From positions 5,456,001-5,520,000 of the forward strand of contig JAYJMM010000123.1 in the NCBI GenBank assembly GCA_037349105.1: a stretch of 64,000 nucleotides of DNA, in the 5' to 3' direction. Shown here one piece after another: positions 47,301 through 61,705 of the stretch. The stretch comes from Limnomonas spitsbergensis. Its lineage: Eukaryota; Chlorophyta; Chlorophyceae; Chlamydomonadales. Position 1 is the first letter of the stretch. The number at the start of each line of letters is the position of its first letter. Under the pieces are notes generated by a model, which saw only the letters and a program-made list of their open reading frames with translations, searched no databases and was not told where the DNA came from. Position numbers and translations under genes: made by a program.

Positions 47301-50300
47301 CCCCAACTAAACCCCAACTCGACACAAAACCCTGGAAGGGCTCAACCCCAACTCAACCCCAACTCGACACAAAACCCTTGAATGGCTCAATCCCAACTCA
47401 ACCCCAACTCGACACAAGACCCTTGAATGGCTCAACCCCAACGCAACCCCAACTCGACACAAAACCCTTGAATGGCTCAAACCCAACTCAACCCCAACTC
47501 GACACAAAACCCTTGAATGGCTCAACCCCAACGCAACCCCAACTCGACACAAAACCCTTGAATGGCTCAACCCCAACTCAACCCCAACTCGACACAAAAC
47601 CCTTGAATGGCTCAAACCCAACGCAACCCCAACTCGACACAAAACCCTTGAATGGCTCAACCCCAACGCAACCCCAACTCGACACAAAACCCTTGAATGG
47701 CTCAACCCCAACTAAACCCCAACTCGACACAAAACCCTGGAAGGGCTCAACCCCAACTCAACCCCAACTCGACACAAAACCCTTGAATGGCTCAATCCCA
47801 ACTCAACCCCAACTCGACACAAGACCCTTGAATGGCTCAACCCCAACTCAACCCCAACTCGACACAAAACCCTTGAATGGCTCAACCCCAACGCAACCCC
47901 AACTCGACACAAAACCCTTGAATGGCTCAACCCCAACTCAACCCCAACTCGACACAAAAACCTTGAATGGCTCAAACCCAACTCAACCCCAACTCGACAC
48001 AAAACCCTTGAATGGCTCAAACCCAACTCAACCCCAACTCGACACAAACCCTTGGATGGCTCAACCCCAACGCAACCCCAACTCGACACAAAACCCTTGA
48101 ATGGCTCAAACCCAACTAAACCCCAACTCGACACAAAACCCTGGAAGGGCTCAACCCCAACTCAACCCCAACTCGACACAAAACCCTTGAATGGCTCAAC
48201 CCCAACTCAACCCCAACTCGACACAAGACCCTTGAATGGCTCAACCCCAACTCAACCCCAACTCGACACAAAACCCTTGAATGGCTCAACCCCAACTCAA
48301 CCCCAACTCGACACAAAACCCTTGAATGGCTCAACCCCAACTCAACCCCAACTCGACACAAAACCCTTGAATGGCTCAAACCCAACTCAACCCCAACTCG
48401 ACACAAAACCCTTGAATGGCTCAACCCCACTTCAACCCCAACTTGTCACAAAACCCTTGAATGGCTCAACCCCACTTCAACCCCAACTCGACACAAAACC
48501 CTTGAATGGCTCAAACCCAATTCAACCCCAACTCGACACAAAACCCTTGAATGGCTCAACCCCAACTCAACCCCAACTCGACACAAAGCCCTTGAATGGC
48601 TCAAACCCAACTCAACCCCAACTCGACACAAAACCCTTGAATGGCTCAAACCCAACTAAACCCCAACTCGACACAAAACCCTTGGATGGCTCAACCCCAA
48701 TGCAACCCCAACTCGACACAAAACCATTGAATGGCTCAACCCCAACTCAACCCCAACTCGACACAAAACCCTTGAATGGCTCAACCCCACTTCAACCCCA
48801 ACTCGACACAAAACCCTTGAATGGCTCAACCCCAACTCAACCCCAACTCGACACAAAACCCTTGAATGGCTCAACCCCAACTCAACCCCAACTCGACACA
48901 AAACCCTTGAATGGCTCAACCCCAACGCAACCCCAACTCGACACAAAACCCTTGAATGGCTCAACCCCAACTCAACCCCAACTCGACACAAAACCCTTGA
49001 ATGGCTCAACCCCAACTCAACCCCAACTCGACACAAAACCCTTGAATGGCTCAACCCCAACTCAACCCCAACTCGACACAAAACCCTTGAATGGCTCAAC
49101 CCCAACTCAACCCCAACTCGACACAAAACCCTTGAATGGCTCAACCCCAACTCAACCCCAACTCGACACAAAACCCTTGAATGGCTCAACCCCAACGCAA
49201 CCCCAACTCGACACAAAACCCTTGGATGGCTCAACCCCAACTCAACCCCAACTCGACACAAAACCCTTGAATGGCTCAAACCCAACTCAACCCCAACTCG
49301 ACACAAAACCCTTGAATGGCTCAACCCCACTTCAACCCCAACTTGTCACAAAACCCTTGAATGGCTCAAACCCACTTCAACCCCAACTCGACACAAAACC
49401 CTTGAATGGCTCAAACCCAATTCAACCCCAACTCGACACAAAACCCTTGAATGGCTCAACCCCAACTCAACCCCAACTCGACACAAAGCCCTTGAATGGC
49501 TCAACCCCAACTCAACCCCAACTCGACACAAAACCCTTGAATGGCTCAAACCCAACTCAACCCCAACTCGACACAAAACCCTTGGATGGCTCAACCCCAA
49601 CGCAACCCCAACTCGACACAAAACCATTGAATGGCTCAACCCCAACTAAACCCCAACTCGACACAAAACCCTTGAATGGCTCAACCCCAACTCAACCCCA
49701 ACTCGACACAAAACCCTTGAATGGCTCAACCCCAACTCAACCCCAACTCGACACAAAACCCTTGAATGGCTCAACCCCAACTCAACCCCAACTCGACACA
49801 AAACCCTTGAATGGCTCAACCCCAACGCAACCCCAACTCGACACAAAACCCTTGAATGGCTCAACCCCAACTCAACCCCAACTCGACACAAAACCCTTGA
49901 ATGGCTCAACCCCAACTCAACCCCAACTCGACACAAAACACTTGAATGGCTCAACCCCAACTCAACCCCAACTCGACACAAAACCCTTGAATGGCTCAAA
50001 CCCAACTTAACCCCAACTCGACACAAAACCCTTGAATGGCTCAACCCCAACTCAACCCCAACTCGACACAAAACCCTTGAATGGCTCAAACCCAACGCAA
50101 CCCCAACTCGACACAAAACCCTTGGATGGCTCAACCCCAACTCAACCCCAACTCGACACAAAACCCTTGAATGGCTCAACCCCAACTCAACCCCAACTCG
50201 ACACAAAACCATTGAATGGCTCAACCCCAACTCAACCCCAACTCGACACAAAACCATTGAATGGCTCAACCCCAACTCAACCCCAACTCGACACAAAACC

Positions 50301-53300
50301 CTTGAATGGCTCAAACCCAACTCAACCCCAACTCGACACAAAACCCTTGAATGGCTCAAACCCAACTAAACCCCAACTCGACACAAAACCCTTGGATGGC
50401 TCCATCCCAACGCAACCCCAACTCGACACAAAACCCTTGAATGGCTCAACCCCAACTCAACCCCAACTCGACACAAAACCCTTGAATGGCTCAACCCCAA
50501 CTCAACCCCAACTCGACACAAAACCCTTGAATGGCTCAAACCCAACTAAACCCCAACTCGACACAAAACCCTTGAATGGCTCAACCCCAACTCAACCCCA
50601 ACTCGACACAAAACCCTTGAATGGCTCGACCCCACTTCAACCCCAACTCGTCACAAAACCCTTGAATGGCTCAACCCCACTTCAACCCCAACTCGACACA
50701 AAACCCTTGAATGGCTCAAACCCAATTCAACCCCAACTCGACACAAAACCCTTGAATGGCTCAACCCCAACTCAACCCCAACTCGACACAAAACCCTTGA
50801 ATGGCTCAAACCCAACTCAACCCCAACTCGACACAAAACCCTTGAATGGCTCAAACCCAACTCAACCCCAACTCGACACAAAACCCTTGAATGGCTCAAA
50901 CCCAACTAAACCCCAACTCGCCACAAAACCCTGGAAGAGCTCAACCCCAACTAAACCCCAACTCGACACAAAACCCTTGAATGGCTCAACCCCAACTAAA
51001 CCCCAACTCGACACAAAACCCTTGAATGGCTCAAACCCAACTAAACCCCAACTCGACACAAAACCCTTGAATGGCTCAAACCCAACTAAACCCCAACTCG
51101 ACACTAAACCCTTGAATGGCTCAACCCCAACTCAACCCCAACTCGACACAAAACCCTTGAATGGCTCAACCCCAACTCAACCCCAACTCGACACAAAACC
51201 CTTGAATGGCTCAAACCCAACTCAACCCCAACTCGACACAAAACCCTTGAATGGCTCAAACCCAACTCAACCCCAACTCGACACAAAACCCTTGAATGGC
51301 TCAACCCTAACTCAACCCCAACTCGACACAAAACCCTTGAATGGCTCAACCCCACTTCAACCCCAACTCGACACAAAACCCTTGAATGGCTGAAACCCAA
51401 CTCAACCCCAACTCGACACAAAACCCTTGAATGGCTCAAACCCAATTCAACCCCAACTCGACACAAAACCCTTGAATGGCTCAACCCCAACTCAACCCCA
51501 ACTCGACACAAAGCCCTTGAATGGCTCAACCCCAACTCAACCCCAACTCGACACAAAACCCTTGAATGGCTCAAACCCAACTAAACCCCAACTCGACACA
51601 AAACCCTTGGATTGCTCAACCCCAACGCAACCCCAACTCGACACAAAACCATTGAATGGCTCAACCCCAATTCAACCCCAACTCGACACAAAACCCTTGA
51701 ATGGCTCAACCCCAACTCAACCCCAACTCGACACAAAACCCTTGAATGGCTCAACCCCAACTCAACCCCAACTCGACACAAAACCCTTGAATGGCTCAAC
51801 CCCAACTCAACCCCAACTCGACACAAAACCCTTGAATGGCTCAACCCCAACGCAACCCCAACTCGACACAAAACCCTTGAATGGCTCAACCCCAACTCAA
51901 CCCCAACTCGACACAAAACCCTTGAATGGCTCAACCCCAACTCAACCCCAACTCGACACAAAACACTTGAATGGCTCAACCCCAACTCAACCCCAACTCG
52001 ACACAAAACCCTTGAATGGCTCAAACCCAACTTAACCCCAACTCGACACAAAACCCTTGAATGGCTCAACCCCAACTCAACCCCAACTCGACACAAAACC
52101 CTTGAATGGCTCAGCCCCAACGCAACCCCAACTCGACACAAAACCCTTGAATGGCTCAACCCCAACTCAACCCCAACTCGACACAAAACCCTTGAATGGC
52201 TCAACCCCAACTCAACCCCAACTCGACACAAAACCCTTGAATGGCTCAAACCCAACTCAACCCCAACTCGACACAAAACCCTTGAATGGCTCAAACCCAA
52301 CTAAACCCCAACTCGACACAAAACCCTTGGATGGCTCCATCCCAACGCAACCCCAACTCGACACAAAACCCTTGAATGGCTCAACCCCAACTCAACCCCA
52401 ACTCGACACAAAACCCTTGAATGGCTCAACCCCAACTCAACCCCAACTCGACACAAAACCCTTGAATGGCTCAAACCCAACTAAACCCCAACTCGACACA
52501 AAACCCTTGAATGGCTCAACCCCAACTCAACCCCAACTCGACACAAAACCCTTGAATGGCTCGACCCCACTTCAACCCCAACTCGTCACAAAACCCTTGA
52601 ATGGCTCAACCCCACTTCAACCCCAACTCGACACAAAACCCTTGAATGGCTCAAACCCAATTCAACCCCAACTCGACACAAAACCCTTGAATGGCTCAAC
52701 CCCAACTCAACCCCAACTCGACACAAAACCCTTGAATGGCTCAAACCCAACTCAACCCCAACTCGACACAAAACCCTTGAATGGCTCAAACCCAACTCAA
52801 CCCCAACTCGACACAAAACCCTTGAATGGCTCAAACCCAACTAAACCCCAACTCGCCACAAAACCCTGGAAGGGCTCAACCCCAACTAAACCCCAACTCG
52901 ACACAAAACCCTTGAATGGCTCAACCCCAACTCAACCCCAACTCGACACAAAACCCTTGAATGGCTCAAACCCAACTCAACCCCAACTCGACACAAAACC
53001 CTTGAATGGCTCAACCCCACTTCAACCCCAACTTGTCACAAAACCCTTGAATGGCTCAAACCCACTTCAACCCCAACTCGACACAAAACCCTTGAATGGC
53101 TCAAACCCAATTCAACCCCAACTCGACACAAAACCCTTGAATGGCTCAACCCCAACTCAACCCCAACTCGACACAAAGCCCTTGAATGGCTCAACCCCAA
53201 CTCAACCCCAACTCGACACAAAACCCTTGAATGGCTCAAACCCAACTAAACCCCAACTCGACACAAAACCCTTGGATGGCTCAACCCCACTTCAACCCCA

Positions 53301-56300
53301 ACTCGACACAAAACCCTTGAATGGCTGAAACCCAACTCAACCCCAACTCGACACAAAACCCTTGAATGGCTCAACCCCAACTCAACCCCAACTCGAAACA
53401 AAACCCTTGAATGGCTCAACCCCAACTCAACCCCAACTCGACACAAAACCCTTGAATGGCTCAACCCCAACTCAACCCCAACTCGACACAAAACCCTTGA
53501 ATGGCTCAACCCCAACTCAACCCCAACTCGACACAAAACCCTTGAATGGCTAAAACCCAACTCAACCCCAACTCGACACAAAACCCTTGAATGGCTCAAC
53601 CCCAACTCAACCCCAACTCTACACAAAACCCTTGAATGGCTCAAACCCAATTCAACCCCAACTCGACACAAAACCCTTGAATGGCTCAAACCCAACTAAA
53701 CCCCAACTCGCCACAAAACCCTGGAAGGGCTCAACCCCAACTAAACCCCAACTCGACACAAAACCCTTGAATGGCTCAACCCCAACTCAACCCCAACTCG
53801 ACACAAAACCCTTGAATGGCTCAAACCCAACTCAACCCCAACTCGACACTAAACCCTTGAATGGCTCAAACCCAATTCAACCCCAACTCGACACTAAACC
53901 CTTGAATGGCTCAACCCCAACTCAACCCCAACTCGACACAAAACCCTTGAATGGCTCAACCCCAACTCAACCCCAACTCGACACAAAACCCTTGAATGGC
54001 TCAAACCCAACTCAACCCCAACTCGACACAAAACCCTTGAATGGCTCAACCCCAACTCAACCCCAACTCGACACAAAACCCTTGAATGGCTCAACCCGAC
54101 TTCAACCCCAACTCGACACAAAACCCTTGAATGGCTGAAACCCAACTCAACCCCAACTCGACAAAAAACCCTTGAATGGCTCAACCCCAACTCAACCCCA
54201 ACTCGAAACAAAACCCTTGAATGGCTCAACCCCAACTCAACCCCAACTCGACACAAAACCCTTGAATGGCTCAAACCCAACTCAACCCCAACTCGACACA
54301 AAACCCTTGAATGGCTCAACCCCAACTCAACCCCAACTCGACACAAAACCATTGAATGGCTCAAACCCAACTCAACCCCAACTCGACACAAAACCCTTGA
54401 ATGGCTCAAACCCAACTCAACCCCAACTCGACACAAAACCCTTGAATGGCTCAACCCCAACTCAACCCCAACTCGACACAAAACCCTTGAATGGCTCAAA
54501 CCCAACTCAACCCCAACTCGAGACAAAACCCTTGAATGGCTCAAACCCAATTCAACCCCAACTCGACACAAAACCCTTGAATGGCTCAACCCCAACTCAA
54601 CCCCAACTCGACACAAAACCCTTGAATGGCTCAAACCCAACTCAACCCCAACTCGACACAAAACCCTTGCATGGCTCAACCCCAACGCAGCCCCAACTCG
54701 ACACAAAACCCTTGAATGGCTCAAACCCAACTAAACCCCAACTCGACACAAAATCCTGGAATGGCTTAACCCCAACTCAACCCCAACTCGACACAAAACC
54801 CTTGAATGGCTCAAACCCAACTCAACCCCAACTCGACACAAAACCCTTGAATGGCTTAACCCCAACTCAACCCCAACTCGACACAAAACCCTTGAATGGC
54901 TCAACCCCAACTAAACCCCAACTCGACACAAAACCCTTGAATGGCTCAACCCCAACTCAACCCCAACTCGACACAAAACCCTTGAATGGCTCAACCCCAA
55001 CTCAACCCCAACTCGACACAAAACCCTTGAATGGCTCAAACCCAACTCAACCCCAACTCGACACAAAACCCTTGAATGGCTCAAACCCAATTCAACCCCA
55101 ACTCGACACTAAACCCTTGAATGGCTCAACCCCAACTCAACCCCAACTCGACACAAAACCCTTGAATGGCTCAACCCCAACTCAACCCCAACTCGACACA
55201 AAACCCTTGAATGGCTCAAATCCAACTCAACCCCAACTCGACACAAAACCCTTGAATGGCTCAACCCCAACTCAACCCCAACTCGACACAAAACCCTTGA
55301 ATGGCTCAACCCGACTTCAACCCCAACTCGACACCAAACCCTTGAATGGCTGAAACCCAACGCAACCCCAACTCGACACAAAACCCTTGAATGGCTCAAC
55401 CCCAACTCAACCCCAACTCGAAACAAAACCCTTGAATGGCTCAACCCCAACTCAACCCCAACTCGACACAAAACCCTTGAATGGCTCAACCCCAACTCAA
55501 CCCCAACTCGACACAAAACCCTTGAATGGCTCAACCCCAACTCAACCCCAACTCGACACAAAACCATTGAATGGCTCAACCCCAACTCAACCCCAACTCG
55601 ACACAAAACCCTTGAATGGCTCAAACCCAACTCAACCCCAACTCGACACAAAACCCTTGAATGGCTCAACCCCAACTCAACCCCAACTCGACACAAAACC
55701 CTTGAATGGCTCAAACCCAACTCAACCCCAACTCGAGACAAAACCCTTGAATGGCTCAAACCCAATTCAACCCCAACTCGACACAAAACCCTTGAATGGC
55801 TCAACCCCAACTCAACCCCAACTCGACACAAAACCCTTGAATGGCTCAAACCCAACTCAACCCCAACTCGACACAAAACCCTTGCATGGCTCAACCCCAA
55901 AGCAACCCCAACTCGACACAAAACCCTTGAATGGCTCAACCCCAACTCAACCCCAACTCGACACAAAATCCTGGAATGGCTTAACCCCAACTCAACCCCA
56001 ACTCGACACAAAACCCTTGAATGGCTCAACCCCAACTCAACCCCAACTCGACACAAAACCATTGAATGGCTCAACCCCAACTCAACCCCAACTCGACACA
56101 AAACCCTTGAATGGCTCAAACCCAACTCAACCCCAACTCGACACAAAACCCTTGAATGGCTCAACCCCAACTCAACCCCAACTCGACACAAAACCCTTGA
56201 ATGGCTCAAACCCAACTCAACCCCAACTCGACACAAAACCCTTGAATGGCTCAAACCCAATTCAACCCCAACTCGACAAAAACCCTTGAATGGCTCAACC

Positions 56301-59300
56301 CCAACTCAACCCCAACTCGACACAAAACCCTTGAATGGCTCAAACCCAACTCAACCCCAACTCGACACAAAACCCTTGCATGGCTCAACCCCAACGCAGC
56401 CCCAACTCGACACAAAACCCTTGAATGGCTCAAACCCAACTAAACCCCAACTCGACACAAAATCCTGGAATGGCTTAACCCCAACTCAACCCCAACTCGA
56501 CACAAAACCCTTGAATGGCTCAAACCCAACTCAACCCCAACTCGACACAAAACCCTTGAATGGCTTAACCCCAACTCAACCCCAACTCGACACAAAACCC
56601 TTGAATGGCTCAACCCCAACTAAACCCCAACTCGACACAAAACCCTTGAATGGCTCAACCCCAACTCAACCCCAACTCGACACAAAACCCTTGAATGGCT
56701 CAACCCCAACTCAACCCCAACTCGACACAAAACCCTTGAATGGCTCAAACCCAACTCAACCCCAACTCGACACAAAACCCTTGAATGGCTCAACCCCAAC
56801 TCAACCCCAACTCGACACAAAACCCTTGAATGGCTCAACCCGACTTCAACCCCAACTCGACACAAAACCCTTGAATGGCTGAAACCCAACTCAACCCCAA
56901 CTCGACAAAAAACCCTTGAATGGCTCAACCCCAACTCAACCCCAACTCGAAACAAAACCCTTGAATGGCTCAACCCCAACTCAACCCCAACTCGACACAA
57001 AACCCTTGAATGGCTCAAACCCAACTCAACCCCAACTCGACACAAAACCCTTGAATGGCTCAACCCCAACTCAACCCCAACTCGACACAAAACCCTTGAA
57101 TGGCTCAAACCCAACTCAACCCCAACTCGACACAAAACCCTTGAATGGCTCAAACCCAACTCAACCCCAACTCGACACAAAACCCTTGAATGGCTCAACC
57201 CCAACTCAACCCCAACTCGACACAAAACCCTTGAATGGCTCAAACCCAACTCAACCCCAACTCGAGACAAAACCCTTGAATGGCTCAAACCCAATTCAAC
57301 CCCAACTCGACACAAAACCCTTGAATGGCTCAACCCCAACTCAACCCCAACTCGACACAAAACCCTTGAATGGCTCAAACCCAACTCAACCCCAACTCGA
57401 CACAAAACCCTTGCATGGCTCAACCCCAACGCAGCCCCAACTCGACACAAAACCCTTGAATGGCTCAAACCCAACTAAACCCCAACTCGACACAAAATCC
57501 TGGAATGGCTTAACCCCAACTCAACCCCAACTCGACACAAAACCCTTGAATGGCTCAAACCCAACTCAACCCCAACTCGACACAAAACCCTTGAATGGCT
57601 TAACCCCAACTCAACCCCAACTCGACACAAAACCCTTGAATGGCTCAACCCCAACTAAACCCCAACTCGACACAAAACCCTTGAATGGCTCAACCCCAAC
57701 TCAACCCCAACTCGACACAAAACCCTTGAATGGCTCAACCCCAACTCAACCCCAACTCGACACAAAACCCTTGAATGGCTCAAACCCAACTCAACCCCAA
57801 CTCGACACAAAACCCTTGAATGGCTCAAACCCAATTCAACCCCAACTCGACACTAAACCCTTGAATGGCTCAACCCCAACTCAACCCCAACTCGACACAA
57901 AACCCTTGAATGGCTCAACCCCAACTCAACCCCAACTCGACACAAAACCCTTGAATGGCTCAAATCCAACTCAACCCCAACTCGACACAAAACCCTTGAA
58001 TGGCTCAACCCCAACTCAACCCCAACTCGACACAAAACCCTTGAATGGCTCAACCCGACTTCAACCCCAACTCGACACCAAACCCTTGAATGGCTGAAAC
58101 CCAACGCAACCCCAACTCGACACAAAACCCTTGAATGGCTCAACCCCAACTCAACCCCAACTCGAAACAAAACCCTTGAATGGCTCAACCCCAACTCAAC
58201 CCCAACTCGACACAAAACCCTTGAATGGCTCAACCCCAACTCAACCCCAACTCGACACAAAACCCTTGAATGGCTCAACCCCAACTCAACCCCAACTCGA
58301 CACAAAACCATTGAATGGCTCAACCCCAACTCAACCCCAACTCGACACAAAACCCTTGAATGGCTCAAACCCAACTCAACCCCAACTCGACACAAAACCC
58401 TTGAATGGCTCAACCCCAACTCAACCCCAACTCGACACAAAACCCTTGAATGGCTCAAACCCAACTCAACCCCAACTCGAGACAAAACCCTTGAATGGCT
58501 CAAACCCAATTCAACCCCAACTCGACACAAAACCCTTGAATGGCTCAACCCCAACTCAACCCCAACTCGACACAAAACCCTTGAATGGCTCAAACCCAAC
58601 TCAACCCCAACTCGACACAAAACCCTTGAATGGCTCAACCCCAAAGCAACCCCAACTCGACACAAAACCCTTGAATGGCTCAACCCCAACTCAACCCCAA
58701 CTCGACACAAAATCCTGGAATGGCTTAACCCCAACTCAACCCCAACTCGACACAAAACCCTTGAATGGCTCAACCCCAACTCAACCCCAACTCGACACAA
58801 AACCATTGAATGGCTCAACCCCAACTCAACCCCAACTCGACACAAAACCCTTGAATGGCTCAAACCCAACTCAACCCCAACTCGACACAAAACCCTTGAA
58901 TGGCTCAACCCCAACTCAACCCCAACTCGACACAAAACCCTTGAATGGCTCAAACCCAACTCAACCCCAACTCGAGACAAAACCCTTGAATGGCTCAAAC
59001 CCAATTCAACCCCAACTCGACAAAAACCCTTGAATGGCTCAACCCCAACTCAACCCCAACTCGACACAAAACCCTTGAATGGCTCAAACCCAACTCAACC
59101 CCAACTCGACACAAAACCCTTGCATGGCTCAACCCCAACGCAGCCCCAACTCGACACAAAACCCTTGAATGGCTCAAACCCAACTAAACCCCAACTCGAC
59201 ACAAAATCCTGGAATGGCTTAACCCCAACTCAACCCCAACTCGACACAAAACCCTTGAATGGCTCAAACCCAACTCAACCCCAACTCGACACAAAACCCT

Positions 59301-61612
59301 TGAATGGCTTAACCCCAACTCAACCCCAACTCGACACAAAACCCTTGAATGGCTCAACCCCAACTAAACCCCAACTCGACACAAAACCCTTGAATGGCTC
59401 AACCCCAACTAAACCCCAACTCGACACAAAACCCTTGAATGGCTCAACCCCAACTCAACCCCAACTCGACACAAAACCCTTGAATGGCTCAAACCCAACT
59501 CAACCCCAACTCGACACAAAACCCTTGAATGGCTCAAACCCAATTCAACCCCAACTCGACACTAAACCCTTGAATGGCTCAACCCCAACTCAACCCCAAC
59601 TCGACACAAAACCCTTGAATGGCTCAACCCCAACTCAACCCCAACTCGACACAAAACCCTTGAATGGCTCAAATCCAACTCAACCCCAACTCGACACAAA
59701 ACCCTTGAATGGCTCAACCCCAACTCAACCCCAACTCGACACAAAACCCTTGAATGGCTCAACCCGACTTCAACCCCAACTCGACACCAAACCCTTGAAT
59801 GGCTGAAACCCAACTCAACCCCAACTCGACACAAAACCCTTGAATGGCTCAACCCCAACTCAACCCCAACTCGAAACAAAACCCTTGAATGGCTCAACCC
59901 CAACTCAACCCCAACTCGACACAAAACCCTTGAATGGCTCAACCCCAACTCAACCCCAACTCGACACAAAACCCTTGAATGGCTCAACCCCAACTCAACC
60001 CCAACTCGACACAAAACCATTGAATGGCTCAACCCCAACTCAACCCCAACTCGACACAAAACCCTTGAATGGCTCAAACCCAACTCAACCCCAACTCGAC
60101 ACAAAACCCTTGAATGGCTCAACCCCAACTCAACCCCAACTCGACACAAAACCCTTGAATGGCTCAAACCCAACTCAACCCCAACTCGACACAAAACCCT
60201 TGAATGGCTCAAACCCAATTCAACCCCAACTCGACACAAAACCCTTGAATGGCTCAACCCCAACTCAACCCCAACTCGACACAAAACCCTTGAATGGCTC
60301 AAACCCAACTCAACCCCAACTCGACACAAAACCCTTGCATGGCTCAACCCCAAAGCAACCCCAACTCGACACAAAACCCTTGAATGGCTCAACCCCAACT
60401 CAACCCCAACTCGACACAAAATCCTGGAATGGCTTAACCCCAACTCAACCCCAACTCGACACAAAACCCTTGAATGGCTCAAACCCAACTCAACCCCAAC
60501 TCGACACAAAACCCTTGAATGGCTTAACCCCAACTCAACCCCAACTCGACACAAAACCCTTGAATGGCTCAAACCCAACGCAACCCCAACTCGACACAAA
60601 ACCCTTGAATGGCTCAACCCCAACTCAACCCCAACTCGACACAAAACCCTTGAATGGCTCAACCCCAACTCAACCCCAACTCGACACAAAACCCTTGAAT
60701 GGCTCAAACCCAACTCAACCCCAACTCGACACAAAACCCTTGAATGGCTCAACCCCAACTCAACCCCAACTCGACACAAAACCATTGCATGGCTCGACCC
60801 CACTTCAACCCCAACTCGTCACAAAACCCTTGAATGGCTCAACCCCAACTCAACCCCAACTCGACACAAAACCCTTGAATGGCTGAAACCCAACTCAACC
60901 CCAACTCGGCACAAAACCCTTGAATGGCTCAACCCCAACTCAACCCCAACTCGACACAAAACCCTTGAATGGCTCAACCCCAACTCAACCCCAACTCGAC
61001 ACAAAACCCTTGGATGGCTCAACCCCAACGCAACCCCAACTCGACACAAAACCCTTGAATGGCTCAAACCCAACTAAACCCCAACTCGACACAAAACCCT
61101 GGAAGGGCTCAACCCCAACTCAACCCCAACTCGACACAAAACCCTTGAATGGCTCAACCCCAACTCAACCCCAACTCGACACAAGACCCTTGAATGGCTC
61201 AAACCCAACTAAACCCCAACTCGACACAAAACCCTTGAATGGCTCAACCCCAACTCAACCCCAACTCGACACAAAACCCTTGAATGGCTCAACCCCAACT
61301 CAACCCCAACTCGACACAAAACCCTTGAATGGCTCAAACCCAACTCAACCCCAACTCGACACAAAACCCTTGAATGGCTCAACCCCAACTCAACCCCAAC
61401 TCGACACAAAACCCTTGAATGGCTTAACCCCAACTAAACCCCAACTCGACACTAAACCCTTGCATGGCTCAAACCCAACTCAACCCCAACTCGACACAAA
61501 ACCCTTGAATGGCTCAACCCCAACGCAACCCCAACTCGACACAAAACCCTTGAATGGCTCAACCCCAACTCAACCCCAACTCGACACAAAGCCCTTGAAT
61601 GGCTCAAACCCT
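32370..61612. repeat. 45-base megasatellite, about 650 units (intron 1)
   Basis: The consensus is cttgaatggctcaaccccaa followed by ctcaaccccaactcgacacaaaacc, with recurrent variants (aaaccc for accccc, cgcaac/cttcaac/ctaaac, ggaagggc, gctgaaac). Occasional 44- and 30-base units shift the frame (for example at about 34302, 35040, 36313, 37932, 45152, 46425, 48044, 56278 and 59022). The segment from about 34.5 to 39.2 kb recurs 10,112 bases later with few changes, and 54.1-56.8 kb recurs 2,744 bases later. As 45 is a multiple of three and stops are rare, reading frames up to 2,448 codons exist on one strand and 809 on the other; they are not genes. Confidence 0.97.
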
Positions 61613-61628
61613 TACAAAACCCTCGCAC

Positions 61629-61705
61629 TTGAAGTGCTGCTCCGAAGGCCTGCAACTGCGCCCAGCGGACTTGAATGGCCTCGTTGTTGGCCACGCCGGG
61701 CATGC
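61629..61705 (-). CDS. Membrane protein exon 1 (first in window)
   Basis: Two bases complete a glycine codon, then 25 codons: MPGVANNEAIQVRWAQLQAF GAALQ. Acceptor aaatggcag, donor CAA then GTGCGA. The join to exon 2 is in phase but spans a 30 kb intron. The exon has partial copies on both sides (32176-32385, and an acceptor copy at 61748-61765), and no better-preserved exon was found for this position. Earlier exons should lie to the right. Confidence 0.7.

Noticed and set aside
32370..61612. CRISPR array or centromere
   Set aside because: There are no unique spacers between repeats and the sequence is eukaryotic. The structure resembles a centromeric satellite, but the location within a gene and the exon-derived core make a centromere unlikely from sequence alone.
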